A stretch of 64,000 nucleotides of DNA, taken from Nostoc cf. commune SO-36. GTDB lineage: Bacteria; Cyanobacteriota; Cyanobacteriia; Cyanobacteriales; Nostocaceae. The translations under genes were made by a program, and so were the position numbers. Below, piece by piece: positions 57,545 to 64,000 of the stretch. Position 1 is the first letter of the stretch; every line of letters starts with the position of its first letter. The stretch covers positions 1 to 64,000 of the forward strand of contig NZ_AP025732.1 in the NCBI RefSeq assembly GCF_023734775.1. Direction: 5' to 3'. The notes below the pieces were generated by a model. It did not search any database and was not told where the DNA came from. It saw only the letters and a program-made list of their open reading frames with translations.

Positions 57545-58477
57545 ATGATGTCTGAATCGCCAAATAAAATTCTCGTCATTGAAGATGATAACGTTACCCG
57601 CGATCTTTATTTAAAAGGTCTTAAGGCTAAAGGTTTTGATACAATAGGTGCTAACAATGGTCTTGCAGGCATCCAGAAAGCACAAGAGTATACACCCAAC
57701 TTAGTGATTTGCGATATCATGATGCCCGATATGGATGGTTATAGCGTTTTAGCAAGGCTACGCCAAGATCCTGCTACAGCAATTATTCCCTTCATTTTTC
57801 TGACTGGTAGTAGTAGCAAAGCAGATGTTCGTAAAGCTATGGAATTAGGAGCAGATGACTATCTTACTAAACCTTCTACACTAGACGAATTACTCAGAGC
57901 GATCGCAATTCGCTTACAAAAGCAAGCGACTCTCCAACACTTATGTTCTATGCAATTCGAGAAAGCTTCAAAATCAGCCTTTGCAGATCATAATACTACA
58001 GCGATCGCTAGAGGTGTTGCCGTAGTCTCTGATCAAGAAGCCCTTAACAGAGAACCCCCTGACAGAGATGCCAGGATTCCTTCTAAGTCAATCTTTCCGT
58101 CCATTCCCCAATTGAAAGAAGTTTTCGACTTTATCGAAGCCCATTATCATCGAGGAATTACTTTGTGTGATGTGGCTGTTGCCGTTGGTTACTCACCGGC
58201 TTACCTAACTAACCGAGTAGCAAGGCAGACAGGAGAGACTGTAAACTGCTGGATTGTCAAACGCCGGATGGCGGGAGCTCGTTTTTTACTGCAAAATAAT
58301 AATCAGACAGTCGAAAAGATAGCGAAAGAATTAGGCTATCAAGATGTGTCTCATTTCTCCCGCCAGTTTCGCCAACATCACGGCTTGCCTCCCAGGCTTG
58401 GCGCAAAGAACATCAGCTCGTATCGCAAAGACAGGTGCAACTTTGCTGAAAGTAAATTTACAGCAATTTTTATTTAG
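57545..58477 (+). CDS. Response regulator with AraC-type DNA-binding domain (scytonemin regulator)
   Basis: 310 aa. Receiver (about 8-125) with EDDN, phospho-Asp in VICDIMMPDMDG, T in LTGSS and Lys in DYLTKPSTL. A linker leads to an AraC/XylS domain (about 195-290) with two HTH motifs (LCDVAVAVGYSPAYLTNRVARQTG and VEKIAKELGYQDVSHFSRQFRQHHG). By position it is the orthologue of Npun_F1278, reported as essential for scytonemin synthesis in N. punctiforme. Its likely targets are the three repeat boxes upstream of scyA. Start ATG 57545 or 57548. Frame intact. Confidence 0.9.
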   Translation: MMSESPNKILVIEDDNVTRDLYLKGLKAKGFDTIGANNGLAGIQKAQEYTPNLVICDIMMPDMDGYSVLARLRQDPATAIIPFIFLTGSSSKADVRKAMELGADDYLTKPSTLDELLRAIAIRLQKQATLQHLCSMQFEKASKSAFADHNTTAIARGVAVVSDQEALNREPPDRDARIPSKSIFPSIPQLKEVFDFIEAHYHRGITLCDVAVAVGYSPAYLTNRVARQTGETVNCWIVKRRMAGARFLLQNNNQTVEKIAKELGYQDVSHFSRQFRQHHGLPPRLGAKNISSYRKDRCNFAESKFTAIFI

Positions 58478-58546
58478 GCTAAGACTGAGATGGAGAGTAG
58501 TCTAGTTCAACAAGAAAACCAGTATTCCTCCTGTCTTCTGCCTCCT

Positions 58547-59749
58547 TCATATAAATAGTTGCGTAAACTCATATATTAAATCCACCCTACCTTTACGTAA
58601 CATGGCTGGATCTAATCTTTCAGTGGTGTTGCAAGTCATCAAGACAACTAACCTTTGCTGCATCTGAATACCAGAGTCATCAATTACACTCTGATACAAA
58701 GTGCCATCCAGCAAACTGAGAATGTGTTCGGTTTTGTTATTGTATTGCGCTACCTCAGAAGCACGATTTTGCGCTAAATTATCAGCCTCGTTAATAACTA
58801 TACAAATACGCTCTATGTAAGTCGGTGGAACAAAGTTAGCGATCGCATCATGATCTAAAATAAAAATGACATACCCTAAAGGTACAAGAATTTCTTTTGC
58901 TACTGCCTGTGTCCAGACTGTTTTACCAGTACCTGGTTGCCCATGCACAACAACTGCTAACTGGTTTTGATTAAGAATCGCTTGCTGTACAGAATCAGTA
59001 AAGTTTTGTATATCTGCGGGAAATGTCCGAATGTTAAATTGACTATGCACCTTGCCAACACGACTTTGATATCCACTCAGCATCACTGCTAAGTCGTAAG
59101 TTGCTTTGTTAATTAGTGGCGCGAGATTTTTCGCCATTAAAGTATATTGTCGTCGCCCGCGATCGTAAGGATCAATTTGCAACCAAACGTCATCCTTCGC
59201 CCAGTAAGCATAAACAGTATTAATAACGTCTAAGCGTTCCCAGCTAATAAATCTATCTATAGGAAAATAAAAGTCTCTTTCTGAGTGATACTGGGTAATA
59301 ATATCAGGATTACCCAATACACCTAAAACTCGCAATACAGTAATTTCTTGCAGTCGATTAAGAACATAATCAATGGGAATGCTACTACGACTGACAAATT
59401 GGACGATGGGCGTTTCCGTACTCAAAACATCTTTGTAGCGATGATCTGGTGATTGAGGATCTGGCGTGATGTAATTCCAAAACTTTTCAACTTCGTAGCG
59501 GGTATTTTCAGATACAACACTTAATAAATTAGCCCACCAAGCATAATTATTCCGTCCCAAAATATCAGCAACATTACTCGCTAAATTCAAACTTTTTTGA
59601 GTTAATTCGCGGGAGTCACTGTACAATATTTGCCACAAAAACCCCCAGTCTAATTCTCGGTTAAACGGTCGCCAACCGCTAGCAAGCAAGCTTTGTCGGC
59701 TATTATTTGTCGGAGTACCTTCATTACTTCTAAAATAGTCAAAATCCAT
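58547..59749 (-). CDS. AAA-type ATPase
   Basis: 400 aa. The C-terminal half is an AAA module with Walker A HGQPGTGKT (about residue 275), Walker B-like ICIVINEADN, sensor-1-like VVLMTCNTT and Arg in LDPAMLRKGRVD. The N-terminal 250 residues (LASGWRPFNRELDWGFLWQIL..) are not recognised. The AAA part recalls Bcs1/ClpB-like single-module ATPases, but the cargo is unknown. Convergent with the response regulator gene. Frame intact. Confidence 0.8.
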   Translation of the reverse strand: MDFDYFRSNEGTPTNNSRQSLLASGWRPFNRELDWGFLWQILYSDSRELTQKSLNLASNVADILGRNNYAWWANLLSVVSENTRYEVEKFWNYITPDPQSPDHRYKDVLSTETPIVQFVSRSSIPIDYVLNRLQEITVLRVLGVLGNPDIITQYHSERDFYFPIDRFISWERLDVINTVYAYWAKDDVWLQIDPYDRGRRQYTLMAKNLAPLINKATYDLAVMLSGYQSRVGKVHSQFNIRTFPADIQNFTDSVQQAILNQNQLAVVVHGQPGTGKTVWTQAVAKEILVPLGYVIFILDHDAIANFVPPTYIERICIVINEADNLAQNRASEVAQYNNKTEHILSLLDGTLYQSVIDDSGIQMQQRLVVLMTCNTTERLDPAMLRKGRVDLIYEFTQLFI

Positions 59750-60057
59750 ATTTATTAGTTATGCAGCGTTAATCGAGTTATTTTGTAGCAAGTAGGAGAG
59801 TTTGAAAAACTTTTTCGTAAATTTAACTAATTGTGTACAAATGGTAAGTTTATTTTCTCCATACTGTACTAGTTAGGAAGTCTTTTAATTTAACCCATTA
59901 TTTATGTAATATACTGTAATACATTAAAACTACTATGTCAACTTTTTTGACAAAGTAATTCATAAGTCAATAAGCTTGGGTTAAGGAACCAAACCCAACA
60001 TTTCTGGTGGTTTGTTGGGTTTCACTTAAATTTTTATAAATAATAGAAACCAAAAAT
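59750..60057. other. 308-bp spacer with a hairpin
   Basis: Non-coding. Hairpin AAACCCAACA/TGTTGGGTTT (about 59992-60022) lies beyond the stop of the receiver-PAS kinase gene, a possible terminator or a dispersed repeat. The remainder is AT-rich without recognisable signal. Confidence 0.5.
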
Positions 60058-61569
60058 CTATAAATCAGTTAATGTAAAAGTGAATTTTGTCCATCCATTG
60101 CTACTTTCTACTTGAATGTTTGCTTGCAGTTGTTCAACTAATTTCTGTACTATAGGTAAACCTAATCCCGAACCACCTTGATTCCAGATGTCTGCATTGG
60201 GGATGCGATAAAATTTCTCAAAGATTCGTGGTAAGTCTGTCACCGGAATTTCTGCTGAATTACTGATAGTAATAATAGTTTTTGCAGGCGCTTCTAAGGA
60301 ATTGTGACTTACACTTAAGATAATTTCACCACCCGCAGGTGTGTATTTACAGGCGTTATTAAGCAATTCTACCAAAATTCGTTCTAAAATAATACTATCT
60401 GAGAGCAGTGGTGGAAGATTTGCAGGGAGATTCAGCTGTAGAGTTTGCTGATGTTCTTGAACACGGATTTGAAACGGCTCAATAACCCAACTTAACCACT
60501 GTTGTAAGAGCAATGCATCAGGTACAATCGGATAGGATGAGCTTTCTAGCCGTTGTAAATCTAGTAAATTATTTATTAATCCTAGCTCGCGATCGCACTC
60601 ACTTTCCATCAATTCTAGATAGCGTTGAGCTTCCTCAGTACCCAGAGATGCTTGTATTATTTGAATCATCATCTTCATATTACTCAGAGGCGATCTCAGT
60701 TCGTGAGAAACTAAATTCAAGAAGTCATTTTTGAGTTGATTTATCTCCTCCAATTGCACCACAAGTTGCTCTTGCTCAATTTGCTTTTGACGCGCCTCAA
60801 TTGCTCGTTTGCGCTCGGTAGTATCTCGAAACACTAGTACAGCGCCTGTAATATTATCTTTGTCATCTTTAATTGGTGCAGCGCTGTCATCAATTGGTAT
60901 TTCTGCGCCGTCTTTAGTAATCAAAACAGTTTCTGCGGGGAGATTAACGATACTACCATCTTGAAGAACTTTTATAATCGGACTTCCAATAGGATTATGA
61001 GTCTTGGCATTGGCAATATTAAATACTTCTGATGAATTTCTGCCACAAGCTTCTTGCTGTTTCCATCCAGTCAACTTTTCAGCAACCGGATTCATAAAAG
61101 TTATCAAATCTTGTAAATCACTAGCAATCACACCATCGCCAATACTTCTCAAAAGTGCATCCAGCCATTTTTTATTAACTTTTAATTCCCTTTCTAAACC
61201 ATGTTTAGTCAAAGTTATTTCAATATTTGTTTGTAGTTCTCTTTCTTTAAAAGGTTTGATTAGGTAGCCAAACGGCTCAGTTATCTTGGCTCGTTCTAAT
61301 GTGTTCTCGTCGGCATAAGCAGTCAAATAAATTACTGGAATATCCAAATGTTTATAGATTTCCTGAGCAGCTTCTATCCCATCCATTGAGCCTTTGAGCT
61401 TAATATCCATTAGCACTAAATCTGGGGATATTTCTATTGCTATGTTAATCGCTTCTTCTCCTGAAGAAGCGATAGCAGGTACTCTATAACCAAATTTTCT
61501 AAGTCGATATTGTAAATCTTTGGCAACAATAGCTTCGTCTTCCACAACTAAAATTTTCGCGTTTGTCAT
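60058..61569 (-). CDS. Receiver-PAS-histidine kinase
   Basis: 503 aa. Receiver domain (about 5-120) with EDE, phospho-Asp in LVLMDIKLKG and YLIKPF; PAS domain (about 130-250); HisKA with His in LVSHELRSPL and HATPase (NNACKYTPAGG, GGSGLGLPIVQ). An input receiver makes it a likely phosphorelay partner of the kinase encoded 18 bp upstream (61588-63567), with which it forms an operon. Cytoplasmic. Frame intact. Confidence 0.88.
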   Translation of the reverse strand: MTNAKILVVEDEAIVAKDLQYRLRKFGYRVPAIASSGEEAINIAIEISPDLVLMDIKLKGSMDGIEAAQEIYKHLDIPVIYLTAYADENTLERAKITEPFGYLIKPFKERELQTNIEITLTKHGLERELKVNKKWLDALLRSIGDGVIASDLQDLITFMNPVAEKLTGWKQQEACGRNSSEVFNIANAKTHNPIGSPIIKVLQDGSIVNLPAETVLITKDGAEIPIDDSAAPIKDDKDNITGAVLVFRDTTERKRAIEARQKQIEQEQLVVQLEEINQLKNDFLNLVSHELRSPLSNMKMMIQIIQASLGTEEAQRYLELMESECDRELGLINNLLDLQRLESSSYPIVPDALLLQQWLSWVIEPFQIRVQEHQQTLQLNLPANLPPLLSDSIILERILVELLNNACKYTPAGGEIILSVSHNSLEAPAKTIITISNSAEIPVTDLPRIFEKFYRIPNADIWNQGGSGLGLPIVQKLVEQLQANIQVESSNGWTKFTFTLTDL

Positions 61570-61587
61570 TTTTTATTAATTATGTAT

Positions 61588-63567
61588 TTATGTTAAAGGA
61601 AATGTTATCTGACACTCTACCCCAGTAGCGCCTATAATATTGATATTTCCTGCTAGCTGATGGGTTAAAGCATCTACTAGCTCCCAGCCTAATGATGCTA
61701 GTTTTTTAAAATCAAAGTTTGCTGGTAAGCCAATACCGTTATCACTAACTATCAATGTTAAATTATTATTAATTATTTTTTCAATTTTGATACTAATCGT
61801 ACCATTATTATCTCTGGTAAATGCATATTTTAAAGAATTAGACACAAGCTCATGGATGATTAAGCTACAAGGAATTGCTGTATCCAAACCTAGAAAAACT
61901 TGCTCCTCGATATTTATTCTTAGAGCGATCGCATCTTCATTCACTTCATAAGCAGCAAATAAACTTGCGACCAAATCTTGAATATATTCACCAAAATCAA
62001 TTCTTGCCAAGTCTTGAGACTGATACAATTTTTCGTGAACTAGAGCTATTGATGCAATCCGTTGCTGGCTTTGTTGGAATATTACCAAATCGTCTTTATC
62101 TTTAATATAGGCAGATTGCAAGTTTAGCAAACTGGAAATAACCTGTAAATTATTTTTGACCCGATGGTAAATTTCTTTTAATAACACCTCTTTTTCTAAA
62201 AGTGATGCTTGAATTTGCTCCTCCCACTGCTTGCGTTCGCACAGCGCGGCTTGCCGTTCGCTAATATCTTCGACTACAGAAATAAAATACTTTGGCTTCC
62301 CAGTAGGTTCGCGCATTAAAGACACGGTGAGATTAACCCAAACGATAGAATTATCTTTGCGGAAATAACGCTTTTCCATTGAGTAAGTTTGAATATTATC
62401 TGCTAAAATTTTCTCAACATATTGTAGGTCGATGTTAATATCATCAGGATGAGTAATATCTTGAAAAGTTAGCAACTGTACTTCTTCAGGTGTGTAACCA
62501 AGAATATCGCAAAGCTTTTGATTAACTAACAACCAGCTTCCATCTATTGCTACATGGGCAATGCCAACAGCAGCTTGATGGAATGCAGCCCGAAATCGCT
62601 GTTCGCTCTCTCGCAATGCTTCTTCTATTCGCTGTCGCTCAGTAATTTCTGCCTGTAGTGATTGATTAATTATTGTTAACTCTTCTGTCCGTTCTTCAAC
62701 CTTGCTTTCTAGTTGTTCCAGCAGGCTACTTAGTGCCTCCTCTGCTTGTTTATGCTCAGTCATATCTTTGTGTGTACCTGTCATCCGCACGACGTTACCA
62801 TCTTCATTCCACAGTGCTTGGCCTCGATCTAAAATCCATTTATAAGTGCCGTCTTTACATTTAATTCGATACTCGGTAATATAAAATGGTTTTTTCTGAG
62901 CAAAGTGATCTTGAATTACTTGTCTCACCCAATCAAGATCATTCGGATGCACTCTTGTCATCCATTCATTTAAATGGTTAGAAATTTCGTAGTCTTCGTA
63001 ACCGAGCATTTCCTTCCAGCGAAGTGAGAAGAAAACTTCATTGGTTTTAACATTCCAGTCCCAAATCCCATCATTATTGCCGCGCAAAGCTAATTGCCAG
63101 CGTTGTTCACTTTCTCTCAAAACCTCCTCAGTCCGTATGCGTTCAGCAATTTCCCTGGCTAGTTGGCAGTTTGCAGCCTCTAGTTCAGCAGGACTCGGTA
63201 GAGCCAGCACTTTTGGCATTAATGGCACAAGCTCTACAGCCGTCAATACGGAGATAAAAGCGGTGATAGCTTTGAGTAACCCTGATAGCCAATAGGTAGG
63301 ATGCCAAAGCGTCCAAACATCCATCAAATGGGTAGTGCCACAAGCAACGATGAATGTGCCAAACATGAGAAATATCCAGTCGAAAGGTACATCTCGTCGT
63401 TTACGGACAAAATAAATCAACATCACTGGAATTGAATAATAAGCAAATCCAGTTAATACATCTGAAACCAAATGCAACCAAACTAATCCTGGTTTCCAGA
63501 GATAGCAATGTCCGTGGGGGATAAACTGGTTAGTAGAGAAAAAATTATTTAAAAGTTCCATCATCAA
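61588..63567 (-). CDS. Histidine kinase with ethylene-receptor-type membrane domain
   Basis: 659 aa. Residues about 25-115 form three membrane helices in which all ligand/copper residues of plant ETR1 occur in register (offset +11): Asp36, Tyr43, Ile46, Pro47, Cys76, His80. Then two PAS-PAC units (about 145-270 and 315-440; the first has [22 protein letters not shown]) and a HisKA_2-type kinase (His in [20 protein letters not shown]) with HATPase (NSLKYAF, DNGIGLP). Cyanobacterial ETR1 homologues bind ethylene and one is a UV-A sensor through an added GAF domain, which is absent here. Operon with the next gene, 18 bp apart. Frame intact. Confidence 0.9.
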   Translation of the reverse strand: MMMELLNNFFSTNQFIPHGHCYLWKPGLVWLHLVSDVLTGFAYYSIPVMLIYFVRKRRDVPFDWIFLMFGTFIVACGTTHLMDVWTLWHPTYWLSGLLKAITAFISVLTAVELVPLMPKVLALPSPAELEAANCQLAREIAERIRTEEVLRESEQRWQLALRGNNDGIWDWNVKTNEVFFSLRWKEMLGYEDYEISNHLNEWMTRVHPNDLDWVRQVIQDHFAQKKPFYITEYRIKCKDGTYKWILDRGQALWNEDGNVVRMTGTHKDMTEHKQAEEALSSLLEQLESKVEERTEELTIINQSLQAEITERQRIEEALRESEQRFRAAFHQAAVGIAHVAIDGSWLLVNQKLCDILGYTPEEVQLLTFQDITHPDDINIDLQYVEKILADNIQTYSMEKRYFRKDNSIVWVNLTVSLMREPTGKPKYFISVVEDISERQAALCERKQWEEQIQASLLEKEVLLKEIYHRVKNNLQVISSLLNLQSAYIKDKDDLVIFQQSQQRIASIALVHEKLYQSQDLARIDFGEYIQDLVASLFAAYEVNEDAIALRINIEEQVFLGLDTAIPCSLIIHELVSNSLKYAFTRDNNGTISIKIEKIINNNLTLIVSDNGIGLPANFDFKKLASLGWELVDALTHQLAGNINIIGATGVECQITFPLT

Positions 63568-64000
63568 AACCTATACACTGCCTAAGTCTTCAGCGAAGCC
63601 GGAAGTCCGAAGGAAGAGGTTTTTAGCCTAAAACCTCTGAGACGCGCGCACATACGCCTAGTAGATGGCTTCTCATACTCTAAAGCAGAACACATTCGGC
63701 ATTCTTCAGAGTTTTAACGTATCACTTGTAGACTAGGATCGGGTAATAATTAGGATTCCTACATTGTTTACCTGTCATACTTTCTGGGTTTTTTAACCTG
63801 ACAATAGTAAGATTTATTGAATTTAAAGTACCGCGATCGCTCTGCTTATTGTTACCGTAAATCCTCTGAAATGAATTATTTATGTATATATAAACCTTCA
63901 AAAATTACAGTAATATTTCGCTGATATAATTTAAGCCTCATCTAGCTCCATACGTATATTTACAGGCTAGAGCGCGTTTTCAAACGCCAGTTTATATGCC
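63568..64000. other. Right-edge spacer upstream of the ethylene-receptor-like kinase
   Basis: 433 bp without an ORF. A GC-rich palindromic patch lies at about 63587-63640 (CTTCAGCGAAGCCGGAAGTCC region), then AT-rich DNA with one HIP1 octamer near 63832. A promoter for the kinase operon is expected here. No gene starts within the window. Confidence 0.4.

Noticed and set aside
58547..59749. AAA ATPase as a phage-defence gene
   Set aside because: Neighbours are signalling genes, and no nuclease or other effector is linked; no basis beyond the ATPase fold.

Overview
The window is from a filamentous, heterocyst-forming-type cyanobacterium close to Nostoc. The signs are the HIP1 octamer GCGATCGC throughout (for example 1304-1311 and 1340-1347), AT-rich spacers full of heptameric short repeats and palindromic dispersed repeats, and a gene order across 30.7-58.5 kb that matches the scytonemin locus known from Nostoc punctiforme. 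Base 1 is the A of the dnaA start codon, so the sequence is probably a circular chromosome rotated to dnaA.

Layout. 0-1.7 kb: dnaA and an oriC-like spacer with four DnaA boxes. 1.7-10.1 kb: a heavy-metal RND efflux operon (adaptor, pump, small lipoprotein) with an RppA/RppB-type two-component pair; a cold-shock/sunset-domain gene lies between regulator and kinase. 10.2-13.5 kb: a predicted conflict module, in which an EACC1-like protein is followed at once by a caspase-FGE protein whose C-terminus looks like a variable region of diversity-generating retroelements. 13.5-14.4 kb: repeat-rich DNA with an 84-bp tandem array. 14.4-20.8 kb: an SH3b protein, a TspO-like protein, a MATE pump, a pirin and an ABC exporter. 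21-25.7 kb: siderophore uptake genes (binding lipoprotein, AMIN-TonB receptor, AraC regulator). 26.3-30.4 kb: typA and a two-gene allophanate hydrolase. 30.7-53.7 kb: the complete scytonemin locus on the minus strand, in the order scyA-scyB-scyC-scyD-scyE-scyF-glycosyltransferase-tyrA-dsbA-aroB-trpE-trpC-trpA-tyrP-trpB-trpD-aroG. 55.4-58.5 kb: the scytonemin two-component regulators on the plus strand. 58.5-63.6 kb: an AAA ATPase, a receiver-PAS kinase, and a kinase with an ethylene-receptor-type membrane domain.

How the genes work together. AroG, AroB, the Trp enzymes and TyrA supply tryptophan and p-hydroxyphenylpyruvate. ScyB makes indole-3-pyruvate, ScyA couples the two keto acids and ScyC cyclises the product. 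ScyD, ScyE, ScyF, the DsbA-like protein and the tyrosinase are expected to act at or outside the cytoplasmic membrane; all three ScyD-F proteins carry a secretion signal and a PEP-CTERM tail once the frames are repaired. The 1.7-kb spacer between scyA and the regulators holds three copies of a direct-repeat motif that is a plausible operator for the AraC-type response regulator.

The main anomaly is a set of about 30 small lesions, nearly all 1-base indels. They are concentrated in scyA-F and tyrP, in the first 270 bp of typA, in the TonB receptor and the siderophore-binding protein, with single hits in the scytonemin sensor kinase and the cold-shock gene. The trp/aro/tyr genes and most of the rest are intact. 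In every case a small correction restores a normal full-length protein. This fits either local consensus error or very recent inactivation of scytonemin synthesis; the sequence alone cannot decide. I saw no tRNA, rRNA, CRISPR array, transposase or reverse transcriptase.
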